Part shown: one piece after another, positions 26,714 to 38,700 of the stretch | Layout: each line of letters begins with the position of its first letter | How positions within the stretch are numbered: the stretch's first letter is position 1 | Assembly (NCBI GenBank): GCA_028023455.1 | Contig: JAQFVV010012529.1 | Location: forward strand, 3,350,001-3,414,000 | Reading direction: 5' to 3' | Length of the DNA stretch: 64,000 nt | Origin: Epiperipatus broadwayi | Taxonomy: Eukaryota > Onychophora > Udeonychophora > Euonychophora > Peripatidae | The notes under the pieces: model-generated | Told to the model about the DNA's origin: nothing | The model's database searches: none | What the model saw: the letters and a program-made list of their open reading frames with translations, nothing else | Translations under genes and position numbers: made by a program

Positions 26714-27718
26714 ATGGGCCTTCCTATCAGTGGTGTTTTATCTAGCATATATTTAAATAAATACGAGCTATCGATCCTTCCAAAATATCACAATATCAAC
26801 CAAGACTTTACATATATTCGTTATGTAGACGATATCTTTATCATAACCTCTAAAGATAATACTTTAAATATACTACGTGATTTACAAAACTTAACCAAAC
26901 TTTCATTCACCATCACATATGAAAATAATAAAGAACTTAAATATCTCGACCTCTCTTTATCGAGAAATCGCCACTTAATAGATTACAAAATGATTGTTAA
27001 ACCATTTGAAATTCGCACCTGTATCCACCCTAACTCTAACTCACCTGCATCGCATAAATTTGCTGGCCTTAATGCATTTTTGTTTAGAAACTTTTATTTA
27101 TGTAAATATGAAGCAGACAGGAAAGAAAACATAAACAACTATATTAAAGATCTATTAGCAGCAGGGTTCAAATTCAAATCTATTAAAAATAAAATCATAA
27201 AATTTAATAATACAATAAACAATAATGTACCTCGCACCAATCTACCTAGAATAACAATCCCCTACATTCCTAAAACATCTAACAAACTAATGAAAGCATT
27301 AAACGATAAATTTAACATAGCAGTTAGAACTCCACCTAATTCTAATAGATTGCTTAACAACTCTAAAGACCACATTGATCGATCGTTCACCTCTCACGTG
27401 GTGTACTCTATTGCCTGCCCTCAGGCTGGATGCCGTGCTATATATTATGGTGAAACGAAAGCTACAATCAGTACTAGACTGGGCCAACATATTTACACAT
27501 TTAACAGAGCTCAGAAAAACAGCAACACGTCCTCTGTATTCTTGGAGCATGCTAAACAATCTGGATACAACTTCACACCCGTCAATCCCATAATATTGTG
27601 CTCAGAATCAAATGATCACAAAAGAAAAATAAAGGAGGCATTTTACATCAATGGAAACATCCATGCCATTAATAGAAAGGATACTTGCTTTGAGATCTCG
27701 AAGAAATGGGCTACTTAA
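26714..27718 (+). pseudogene. Penelope-like RT C-terminal part plus GIY-YIG endonuclease
   Basis: An intact 334-residue frame. Residues 1-18 (MGLPISGVLSSIYLNKYE) are the RT segment that precedes the catalytic site, so the apparent start Met is internal to the original protein. YVDD at 37-40 is the catalytic motif C. The thumb follows to about residue 110. The GIY-YIG endonuclease occupies about 229-325: VVYSIAC, paired Cys 235 and 240 as in the Penelope zinc-finger insert, IYYGET 243-248, Arg 255, Glu 308 and Asn 315. Family knowledge: the RT copies the RNA primed at an endonuclease cut. The RT fingers and motif A are missing because of the inverted junction at 26704, so the product could not polymerise. 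Confidence 0.88.
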
Positions 27719-27906
27719 TACTAGCTTATTTGAATATTTCAATAATATAAGTAAATTTTCACTTGAAAAATAAAATTGTGTTTAAACATATTTATATCAA
27801 AGCCCTTATGACTAATGTCTTGTGTATCTGTAGAAATTTAGATCTGGATTTTATTTTACATTGCTAAAGATTTTCTAGCAGGCTTAGGTTTTTTTTTTTT
27901 TTCCAG

Positions 27907-30900
27907 GTAGATCATCATCATCATCAACCATTATCAATCCACTGCAGGATGAAGGTCTCTCCAAGTTTAATCCATCTTCTCCGATCTTTAGCTTCTCTTC
28001 TCCACAACACCCCTGCACATTTTCTTATTTCATCCATCCATCCATCTCACATGTGGTCTCTTTCTGGGTCTTTTACAATCTCTTGGGAATCCACTTTAAA
28101 ATTTTAATTGTCCATCTATTATCATCTCTTCTAGCAATATGTCCAGCCCAACTCCATTTCAATCTTTTAATTTTTTCAATAAGGTCAGTAACACCTGTTT
28201 GTTGTCTTACCCATACATTGCGTTTTCAATCTCTTCTTGTTACTCCCAACATACATCTCTCCATACTCCTTTGAGTGGTCTGAAGTCTCTGTATTGCTCT
28301 TCTATTAAGTGTCCAAGTCTCAGATCCATAAGTAAGAACTGGTAAAACACATTTGTTAAAAACCATCCTTTTCAAACACATAGGCATATTTCCTTTTAGT
28401 ATCAAGTTATTTCTACCAAAAGCACTCCAACCAAGTTTAATTCTATGATTAATTTCCTCCATTATGTTTCCATCTGTATTAATAATCTGACCAAGGTATT
28501 TGTAACTGTTAACTTCTTCTAATTCTTCATAATCAATCTTTATTTTCATATTTTGAGCAAATCGATTAAACATTACTTTAGTCTTTTTAACATTTATCTT
28601 TAGTCCTACTTTTCTACTTTCATCTGCTAAACTCCTGCAACATTTCCTGCAGCTCTGAAGCATTATTTGCAAAAACAACTACATCATCTGCGAAATCTAA
28701 ATGACTTAAATACTCTCCATTTACTTTCACTCCTTTAGTTTCCCATTTTAATCCACAAAATACTTCTTGCAGCACTGCTGTAAAGAGTTTTGGAGATATG
28801 GAGTCACCTTGGCTTACATCTTTTTCAATGTTGATTTTTCCAGTAGCATTATGTAATCTAATTGTTGCTGTTGCATTTTTATAAATATTCTTTAAAATAT
28901 GACAATATCCTGGATCTATACCTTGATGATCCAATGCTTTAATCACTGAAGAAATGTGTATAGAATCGAATGCCTTTTCATAAGCTACAAATCCAAAACA
29001 TAATGACAACTCATATTCATTTGTCCTTTCTATGACTTCTCTCAATACCTGGATATGATCTATTGTACTAAAACCACTTTTAAATCCAGCTTGTTCTCTT
29101 GGTTGGTGGAAATCCAAAGTTCTCTGTAGACGAGTTGTAATTATCTTGGTAAAAATTTTATATAAAACTGATAAAAGGCTGATAGGTCTGTAATTTCTAA
29201 TATCTTCTTTATCATCTTTTTTAAATATTAATATTATTACTGCATTCTTCCAATCTTCCGGTACATCTTTATCATTTAGACATTTGATATATAACTTTGC
29301 TAAGATTGTTTCTATTTCTTCACCTGCTTCTTTTAATATATCAATTATAATTCCATCATTTCCTGGAGCCTTTCCTTTCTTCATACACTTAATTGTATGT
29401 CTTACTTCTTCATTTAAAATTCTGGGCAATTCGGAAGATGTAATAGATATAGGAGGTACTTGTTCTTTATTACTATATAATTCTTGATAAAAATCTTCTA
29501 CCAATTTTATGATGTCATCTCTCTTTTTAGTAATAATTTCATCTTTTTTTCTTATTGCAGATATAAATTTCCTACCAATACCAAAATGTTGTTTAACATT
29601 TTTGAGACTTTTATTTTCTTCTACAGCTTTCCTTGCTATTTCACAGTTATACTTTCTTATATCAATTTCAACTCTTTTCCGTACCATTTTACAAAATTCG
29701 AGATATTCAATTCTTTTTAATACATCATTTTTGTATATCTTCATATTCCTTCTTTTCTTCATAAATTCTCTAGTCTCAGTAGAAATTTTATTAGTCAATT
29801 GCTGCTTTTTTCTACCAGCTATGTTTGTTGCAGTTTTTAAAAGTGTATCAGTTATTTTCATATTAATTTCATTCAAATCTGAATCATGTTCAAAATCTCC
29901 TAACACTTGAAACCTATTTGTAAGTTCCAATTTAAATTCTTTATAATGTTTCTGAAGATTAGGAATATCAACTGTAAATATTGTTTTTCTTAATAATTTT
30001 TGTCTCTCTAGTTTTACATTAACATGTAACTTACACCTTTCTAATTGATGATCACTTCCTGTGTTAAATTTATTAAGAACATTACAATCTTGAAATATGT
30101 ATTTTCTGTTAGTCAAAATATAATCCAATTCTGTTGTACCTTCATTTGGATGCTTCCATGTCCATTTCCTTTTAACATTTTTCTCAAAAAATGAATTCAT
30201 AATATAAAGTTTTTCTTTTTCTGCAAACTCCACAAGTCTATGACCTCTCTCATTTCTATTACCATAACCAAAATTACCTACAGCAATTTCATCTTTCATT
30301 TGTCTACCAATTCTAGCATTAAAGTCTCCCATAACAATTTTAAAATGTTGTTTACTCTGATCAAAAGCCTTTTGTACATCCATATAAAAGTCTTCTACTA
30401 CTTCATCACTATGAGAACTTGTTGGGGCATAAACCTGAATTATCTGCATTTGGTATCTGCTATTAAGTTGTATAACTAATCTTGCCACTCTGTCCGATAC
30501 ACCATCAATCTCCGCAATATTGTTCTTACACTTTTTATTTATAATGAATCCTACTCCACTTGTATTTCCAATATGTGTGCCTTTATAATAGAGTATATGT
30601 CCACTTTTTAAATCAATTGTTTCTTCTCCTTTTCTTTTAACTTCACAAAGTCCAATAATGTCCCATTTAATATAAGACAGTTCTTCTTCTAATTCTTGCA
30701 ATCTTCCTTCACTTGAAAGTGATCTGCAGTTGTAAGTACCTAAATAAAAAGTCATCATCAAATGGCAGCCTGGGTCCGCAATCAGGGGATTCTTAGCACC
30801 CTCCGCCTTCGGCCACCAACCGCTGCCTTGGTTGGTGACTTTACAGCCTCCTGGGAATAAGGGCAATGCTTTATTTTTGTCTGTCATAATTGTATATATG

Positions 30901-31060
30901 TATTGGAAAAATATTTATCATTTACACAAACATTCATTCTGCCATATCAGGCACTGAGAAGAAAGACCATGGTGTTTCTTGATCTTAAACTCAGAGGTAA
31001 AAAGCCAATAAACTCACCACGCTGGCTAATGCATGTTGGTGAGCAGCCCAACCATGTTCG
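27907..31060 (-). mobile_element. RTE-type LINE, nearly full length, inactivated
   Basis: A non-LTR retrotransposon of about 3.1 kb on the minus strand. It has an apurinic-like endonuclease and reverse transcriptase, a short 3' region and a terminal run of TGATGATGATGATGATC-type trinucleotides (27907-27925 on the + strand as ATCATCATCATCATC), the simple-repeat tail usual for RTE elements. The 5' end lies near 31060; I could not define a target-site duplication. Its left end is only about 170 bp from the Penelope element. The main frame is still open over 755 codons, so the insertion is younger than the LINEs at 13 and 32 kb. Confidence 0.88.
28226..30887 (-). pseudogene. RTE endonuclease-reverse transcriptase with frameshifts and motif A mutation
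   Basis: The first frame (30887-28620, 755 residues) holds the endonuclease at about 45-290: GTYNCRSL, the catalytic Glu in LCEVKRK, VYAPT, GDFNA and SDHQL. The RT follows, with NYRPISLL, GFKSGFSTIDHI, KAFDSI, QGDSISPKLF and FADD at 732-735. Motif A reads FVAYEKAFD: codon 635 (28983-28985) is GCT (Ala) where RTE enzymes have the metal-binding Asp, a one-base change from GAT. Near 28635 a one-base loss shifts the frame into the next block (LADESRKVGLKINVKKTKVM to MERCMLGVTRRD), and a further shift near 28226 leads into the end of the protein, readable to about 27950 (including KWSWAGHIARR). It cannot encode an active enzyme. Confidence 0.9.
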
Positions 31061-31806
31061 TATACTATATGAATAATCACATAGTAATAACAGCTGCAAT
31101 GACAAGAACGTATATCCAGATAATGATTCGGTTACCGATTGATAAATGAATATATTGCTATTGATTAATCTGGTTAAGTATTGTTTTTCTTACTGTTTTT
31201 CTTATTTAAAAAGGCCTCCAATGAGCTAATTAAGTCTGTTTTTTCTTCAACTTATATAAAAATTCATGGTGTGTGTGTATTGGTATTTAAAAACTTGTTT
31301 ATGCAGTACTAGTGTTGTTTCTTGTATAATTCAGAAATTTCAGAGAAAGAAAGCTTTTATTCTTTGTTGAATAATATTGCATCTATGCCATTAAAAGACA
31401 GATTTAAAAATTTTTTCATTAGAGACTGATAACGCAATTCGTATAGTGTGTTGTTATTGAATCTTTACACAATATATGAATTAACAAAATTGGATTCAGA
31501 ATAGTGGCATCTTATGGGGTATATTATAGTTAGGAATCAGAATGTAAAAAAGTTATTGTCACATAAATATTTAAGATGTTCTGCAAAGCTTGTTAAGAGT
31601 TTATTTGCGAGCTCTTTATATAACAATTACTATGCCAAATTTTAACTGGATTTTCAAGCTTGTAATGCTATTGTTATTATGAATTGCTATAATGGAAAAT
31701 CTCTTTTTGTGTTTATTAAAAATAAAATTTCATTTGGATTTCTGATAATAACTGTATTATTAATGACTTGATTAAAAATAAACCTATGTCATTCTTTGTT
31801 TGGCAG

Positions 31807-31875
31807 ATGTGGAGTGAGCATCAGAAACAATATAGAGATTTAAAAACAGCAGTTCAACAATTGTTGATGAAGTAA
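31807..31875 (+). other. possible cryptic terminal exon of PAK
   Basis: A pyrimidine-rich tract and TTTGGCAG end at 31806. They are followed by 22 open codons (MWSEHQKQYRDLKTAVQQLL to MK) and TAA. Phase 0 splicing from the exon ending at 21247 would be in frame and would replace the last 53 residues of the kinase with this tail. There is no homology I recognise, and the surroundings are intronic. It could equally be a chance frame or a fragment of a mobile element. Confidence 0.15.
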
Positions 31876-32139
31876 AATTACAAAGATGTACTCATTAGCT
31901 GATTGTTGTCACCTTTTTTTTTGATGCATTGAAAGTCAGGTATGGACTTGATAATGATATAGTCCGGTAATAATTTTCTTTTTATATGATAACAATGATA
32001 TTTGAAATAGTTGGAAAAAGTATTTTGTTTATTTTGAATAGTGATACAAAATTCAGGGAATTTTTTTAATGATGTATCATCATTTGACTCATATATTTGA
32101 ATTTGGATAGAAATATTTAGCATAATGAAGTTAAACAGT

Positions 32140-32780
32140 TCTTTGTAATCCTAAAAAATGGAAAAGATGCAGATCCCAGTGAGATATATAGAGAAAGTTT
32201 TAAAGTTATATAGTGAAAAAAATTAATCAAATGGTTAATTAGATGGAAATTAATAAAAAGTTTGCACATGTGAAATGACAGAATTGGTCCATGATCTATG
32301 GACTTTAGCTTCGAAATAGAATTTTTTTTATGAATATATGGATCTACAAAATTGTAATACCTGATCTGAAGTATATTTCTATTGCTCTAATATAGAAAAG
32401 ACTGTAAGATTGCCATGAAATGTAATTGTTGCTTCCAATACTAGTAACCAGAGACTCAATATGATTTTAGAAGATTTTGTAAGTATTATAAATGTAATTT
32501 TTATTACCAGACTAATGCAAGAAAAATGTCTTAAGCAAAAATGAGATTAATAGATTGCTTTTATTGATTTTATCAAGGCATTTGATTCAATTAATTGAAA
32601 AAATTTGTAGCAGTGCTTGAAATTAACTAGTTATCTGCTAAAGTTTATTTATATTATATGGCTTCTACATGATTTAAGATGAAATATTATTAGCAGAAAA
32701 TGTGAAGTATTTGAAACAAAAATTCATGTTAACAGGAATGTGTTTATGACAGGAATTAAAAAGTAAAACAAGAACTTAAT
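32140..32780 (+). mobile_element. second decayed LINE copy (same type as 13-17 kb)
   Basis: Across stops and frameshifts the translation gives KDADPSEIY near 32167, PETQYDF near 32450, NARKMS near 32515, FIDFIKAFDSIN at 32550-32590 and WLLHDL with KIHVNRNVF near 32660-32740. This is the order of the reverse transcriptase from the finger region to motif B. It resembles the frame at 13365-13571 (CLKL after the motif A helix in both). Strongly degraded. Confidence 0.65.
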
Positions 32781-35605
32781 TCTTGCCATTTAAAGGATGA
32801 TTAGCAACTACAACACAGACTATTAATATATTGCTGCTAAATTTAATAAGTTAAAAGTTGAAATATTTTATTACATTGTTATAAAATCCTTTTTTGATAG
32901 ATTGAATATGAGAAGTGAATGAATAGTAATGGACTTCCTAAAAACTATTTTATCAGGAACTTGAGCATGACTTTTATTATAGAAATAAATTCTATTTACA
33001 TTATAAAATGGATCTCAACAAAATGCAATCTTAATTGCTTTCACTGAGAAGATATAGCTGATGAATAGCATATATTAAAAAGCTACAATTAGGAAATATT
33101 GCTTTAAGAGACATATGATATTGAGTTATGAAAATATATATTTATTTAAATTAGATTTTGTTTAGGCACAAAAAGTACAAGAAAAAAGTAAGTTAAATAA
33201 AAGTGTATAATAAAAAAAAAAAAGTCACTTGATTCAGATTTTAATGAATCATTAAGTTTTAAATTAAAAAACAGCTTCACAAAATGTCTAGTAAACAGAC
33301 CTTAGGCCCAGTGTAGGACTTAAATAGAAACTCATAGATTAGAAAAGTATAATTGTCACAGCTAATCTTATTTATTAACTTTTTTTTTTCTTTTTCTGAA
33401 GTTATATTGGCCGCATTCCTTTCAAATAGTTGATTATGAAAGAGTGAATGAGTGGAAAATGTTAATGTAGCTTTAATTAAAAATTATGCTTTGATGACTT
33501 ATTTAATCTAGTGACCAAACATTAGATGTTTCCATGGATGTTATAATGTGAACAGAAATTGACATCATTATGTGTATATTTATATGACGGCTTATTAATA
33601 GGTTAAACACCATACATAAATATTTTTGATTGCAAATATATTTATTCTCTAAAATCGGCAAACTGTAATTATAATATATTCGTATATATATATATCATAC
33701 TATCATTTCTGTTGTGGAGTTCATTTGATGATGACAAGTTATACTTAAAATATATGTATAATGAGAAAGAGAATAGCTTGAAAGTTTCTGTATTGGGATA
33801 TAATTTTCATCACACACATTTCAAAATGAGCATGCTGATAAAATCTGAAATTAAACTATTATTAAATCTTTTTTCAACTACTCTACCAATGCCACTCTAT
33901 GATATTTAATTACAGTATAGTTTTATAATTAAATCTTTATAATGACTTGTAATTTTTGTTATTATATTATAAGCATTTGCTTTTTCACATTTATCTATAT
34001 AATTACATTTATCAGTCTTAATAAGGATCTTTAGATGACTGTAAAGTACAAAAGTCCTGTAATTAAAGTGTCTGATTTGTTAAAAGTTCTACTCATTATT
34101 GTGTATGTTAGAATAAGTATAATGATAAATGCAGATCCATTTCAACATAAAGTAAGTTTATTTTCTTTGTAATATTTTTTAATTATAGTTCATTATCTTA
34201 TGTAGAAATTCTTAAGCATAAGTTACTCTGGTACATCTATTTTTCTAAAAAAATTTGATAATGATCAGTGAATTAATAGTTAATAAAGCACAAGATATCT
34301 GCTTATTCATTTGGGAAGGTTTTTTTTTATTTTATTAAAGTCTAAATACAATTCATTTTTTTGCTTATACCATCAATTCAGATGCTGCAATTCTTGTAAA
34401 CACACACACAATCTACCTGTGTCTGTCCATCCGTCCACACACATGCAGTACATATATATATGTATATTTATCTATAATACAATTTAGTTGATAAATTATA
34501 TATAAGACATCAATAAAATTAATTAATAAACAAAAATAGTGAAGTAGTAAATTGGAAGAGAAAAAGAGAACACATTTATGTATGTTTAAGACTGTGCCCA
34601 AATCTAGATTGGCATATATTTGAATGTTTACTTGATCATCATCATTTCTCTCAAAAAAATAAAGTGTACTATTCCTCTTTATTGTTCTTACATAATGAAA
34701 ATTTACAGTTATGAAAGGCAAAAGACATAATGACTACCTGATATTTTTTAAATCCATACCTATTTACTAATACCTAATATTACTGTTTATCAGAATATTT
34801 TTTCTACTAAAGTATTTGTATATATTTAATGCTTTTTGACTCAATATATTACTGTGTACTATAGTATTAAATTTTTTTGCCATAGAGTTAGTGCTCTTTC
34901 AGTATTGCTTAATAATTATCATATGAAACCTTAATGGTTTTAAGAGCTCATATAATACTAGCATGAATCTTTTTATTATTATTATTTATAAGTGATTTGA
35001 TGATTTGAACTTATTGAAAAAACTAAATCAATTATTATTTTTTATCACATAAACGAATCATTCTATAGTTTTTTCAGAATTGGAAAAAATTCTCCTATCA
35101 CTAACTTTGAGCTCTGGGGTCATTTAAAATGAAATTGTAGTTTCCTAATTAAAATTGAAAATGTAAGTGCATTGCTGTTATATTCATATAATGTAACTGA
35201 GTATGTGAAACTTAAGTTAGTATGCGATTAAGAAAAAGTCTATCGCTCTACACATAACTACAATACATGTAAAGTTTATGTATTTGTAATTTGATATATA
35301 TAAAAAAAAAATTAATTATTATTATTATTTTTTTTTATCCCAAATTAGATTTTATTGAATTTGTGGATTTTGAGTGAGCTAATATTGTGGACCATGTGAC
35401 CTTCTGTAATTGAATAATTTTTAACTTGAGATTTTTTAAAATTTTTTGTTTTTTAAATTCTTAAAGTTGATTTAAAACAATCTGGTTATATATTTCTTAA
35501 GATGTGCAAAAGAAAAATATATTGATATTTAAATATTTCAGTTAGAAAAAAAATATATAAAAGAACTAGAAAAACTTTACTAATAACAGTTGGAATTTTT
35601 TACAG

Positions 35606-35767
35606 GTATCACCTCGATTACAAGGATTCTTGGAAAAGATGTTAGTTCGAGATCCGGCGCAGCGAGCAACGGCTATTGATCTTTTACAACACCCATTTTT
35701 GCGCCAGGCTGGACCTTGCAGCTTGTTGGTACCTCTTATGAGAAGTTTTCGCCACAGTCCTTGTTAA
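35606..35767 (+). CDS. mbt: group II PAK kinase, last coding exon and stop
   Basis: Fifty-three codons and [24 protein letters not shown], then HPFLRQAG and [12 protein letters not shown]. It supplies kinase subdomain XI, including the conserved Arg of the QRAT motif, and the short C-terminal tail typical of PAK4 and mbt (HPFL-x-x-AGP-x-x-x-VPLMR). The acceptor TTTTTTACAG ends at 35605 and phase 0 matches the exon ending at 21247. Together the four exons give about 182 residues of uninterrupted kinase, with no sign of pseudogene decay. Confidence 0.95.
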   Translation, partial: VSPRLQGFLEKMLVRDPAQRATAIDLLQHPFLRQAGPCSLLVPLMRSFRHSPC

Positions 35768-38700
35768 TAACGCAGCCTATTTTTTTTTGTATATTTATTT
35801 TATTTGGTTTTATCTACTAAACAAACAAAATGCAAAAATTAAAAAAAAAGTCTTTGTATAAAATGCAGATTACATTGTACAGTTATATATTAAGTAGAAA
35901 TTGATGATATAAAATTTTATTTTGGGGTTGATTGGTCTATGCAAAACTATATATCTATATATAAGTATGTGTATGTAATGTAATACATGTGTATTATATA
36001 TTGTTATATATATACACATATATCTACACAATTACATAAACATTTTATTCAATTCATATTAGTTGAGCTATTATTATATAGAACTCTATTTACTTATCAA
36101 TATTTATTGAATTTTCAAACAGAGTTTATTTGTAATGTATATATAATATATATTTTTGCCCTATATTCCTATTTTATGATATTCAGAGTTGGAAATGTGA
36201 CATATAACAAACAATATATATATAGATGCATATATATATTTATTGTATGTTTATATATATTTTGTATATATATATATATTTCCAATTTTAATAGTTTTCA
36301 GGCAGCATTATTTGAATAAGAACATTTCTCTCTTCTCTATGCACAAATATGAGATATTTAAAATGGAATTCAATTTAGAGAATGTTACTTATTTTGAATT
36401 ATATATCCTGTATATAATTTTATTACTTTTATTTCTATATCTCTCTTCCTTCCAATTAATACATATATATATATTTTAAATTGTGGCTTGAAAAATAAAC
36501 TGATAAAATTTTAATAATGAATAATTTTTTTAAAACGAATTGGTAGCCTTAAAAATCTATATTAAACAATTATTATTAATGCAGTGAATGAAAGACAGAA
36601 AGAAAAAAAATTATGGGTTATCCTGGTGATTGTTATATGGATAATTAAAGTGCATATTGTTATTAAAAATATGTGATCATTAATGAAGTTTGTCAAATGA
36701 GGAAGATTTTTTTTTACTTTTTAAAATTATATCATAAACATGTTCTTTTATATATGCATGTGTTGATTTCATCATTAAGCAATAAATTTTTAATAAATTT
36801 TTATTGTTTGTTAAAATTGTAATCATGTTTTTCTTATATCAGTAATTCTGAAAAAAATGTACAGGTTTGTGTATGTGTTTATATATTTATTTTATATAAA
36901 AATATATTAATAGTTAGCATATTCCAGTTCATGCCCATATCCTGAAATTTGAAACTGATTTAGATAGAAATGAATTTTTAGTATTTTTTTAAAGTGGCTA
37001 GGGAATAAAATAAGGATGAAATCTGTTAGAATTCTCATTTACTAGTCACTGATGAAAACTCTGCAATGATGTTTTTAAAAGGGTTTTTTTTTAATGTTAG
37101 AAACTCACATACATACACATATTTTCAATTTTTAAATATTTTTAATTTGCATGTCCTTATCTCAAACTCCAGTTTATTGTAATTATGCACAGACACAAAA
37201 ACTCAGACACGATTTCTAACTATGCATACATTTCATGAACAACCTTTGCTCATTAGATGAGACTAGAGGTATTAATCATTTGGATTTTCACTCTCATACT
37301 GACAATTTGATATTTTTACATTAAACTTCTTTCATGAGGTAGGGACTGATTTTTATCACTTTTAATAATTTGTATAATGGTATTAATTAATCACAACTTT
37401 GGAGAGATATTTTCAAATTTTTAATCAGCGTACAGTCATATCAAAATCCTTCACATTTACACTTGTGTATAAATGTACATATGTATATACATAAACATGT
37501 AATATTTAAATTCTGACTTTATCCACTGTTTTTAATTTTCTAAAATAAAAGTTGTCATTTCAAATTTATATTCAAATTTTAACATTTTTTGTTTTTTTAT
37601 TAAAAATGTTTATTATTCATATATATTTTTGTCTATATAAAATCTTAAATTATTGAATTTTTTCAATAATAACAACAAAAATAGTTAAGCTTACATTGAA
37701 AGAACTAGGGAATAGAAGATAATAAAATAGAAAAACAAAGATTAATTTTTATAATTTAATATCTGATAATGGTTTTTTTTTTGTTGAGTCCATAAATCAT
37801 ATATAGGCACACACAAGCATAGATTTTTAATGTATCTATGTATATAGGATTTTTTAATTGCTACTCAGAAGTATATGAGCATGAAAATTATAAGAGGGAG
37901 ATAATATTCGGATTTTACATGTTTTCCATGTTATTGCTATGCGTTAGCTTATACATCAGTTCTTCTCATATGCTTTCTGAATCTAACCTATATGTTGACA
38001 TAATGATATGGATCTTTATACCAATCTGAATACACACTAATGGCAAAACAAACATTACATCTCTATCATTCAAAAGAAAAAGTAATATTTTATAAAAGTT
38101 AATGACTTGTATCTTCATTATAACAGCTAATATGGTTCCAAATGACTAAGAAAATCAATATTGCTTTTTAATAATGGCCTATTATATTTCATTAATATAT
38201 TTTTTAGGTAGTTTAAATTAGTCAATTGCATAATCATGTAATTTTTTATAGTTTCTCAGATATTGAAAATATGTAAGGTATAAGTTGAGTTTGCAATTTA
38301 AATTTTTATTTTTTATATGTAAATACAAATTATAGTATTAACATTTTTTTTTTATTCTTTTATTAATTTCAAGGATTATTGGATAAAATTAAATTTCTTG
38401 TTTTTTTAATGCAGGGGAAATTTTTTGAATTTTTCTTTTTTTAATGGAATATATATGAGAGAGCTCTATGTGTTATTCTTTTTTATAACAAATTTGCTTT
38501 ACTCTGCTTTTAATATAATAATATATTTCTAATTTGAAATCATTTAAATAATTTAAGAAAAGAAATGTTACGAGAACTGTTTGTCAAAAAATATATATAT
38601 ACTTTAGTAAGAGATGTTTGGATATGAAGCTTTTTTATAATAAAGTATAGTATAAGCATATCATGATAGTATTTAACAAGTCGTTATATAAGGGGAAACA

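Larger units (their letters stand above)
26084..27738 (+). mobile_element. Penelope-like element with inverted partial copy
   Basis: A compact head-to-head structure. A minus-strand 3' fragment (26084-26704: GIY-YIG endonuclease end plus 3' UTR) is followed without a gap by a plus-strand fragment (26705-27738: reverse transcriptase end plus endonuclease). The inverted arms are 26160-26704 and 27194-27738, both 545 bp and very similar at the protein level (only a handful of residue changes), so the event is recent compared with the other relics here. Family knowledge: Penelope-like elements often insert with partial inverted or tandem copies. Both copies lack the 5' part of the RT, so the element cannot move itself. 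Confidence 0.9.

Noticed and set aside
28139-30479. Several plus-strand open frames opposite the RTE element
   Set aside because: They are antisense shadows of the LINE reading frame on the minus strand.
35987-36479. Tyr/Ile-rich plus-strand frames just after the kinase stop
   Set aside because: They are translations of TATATA repeats in the 3' flank.
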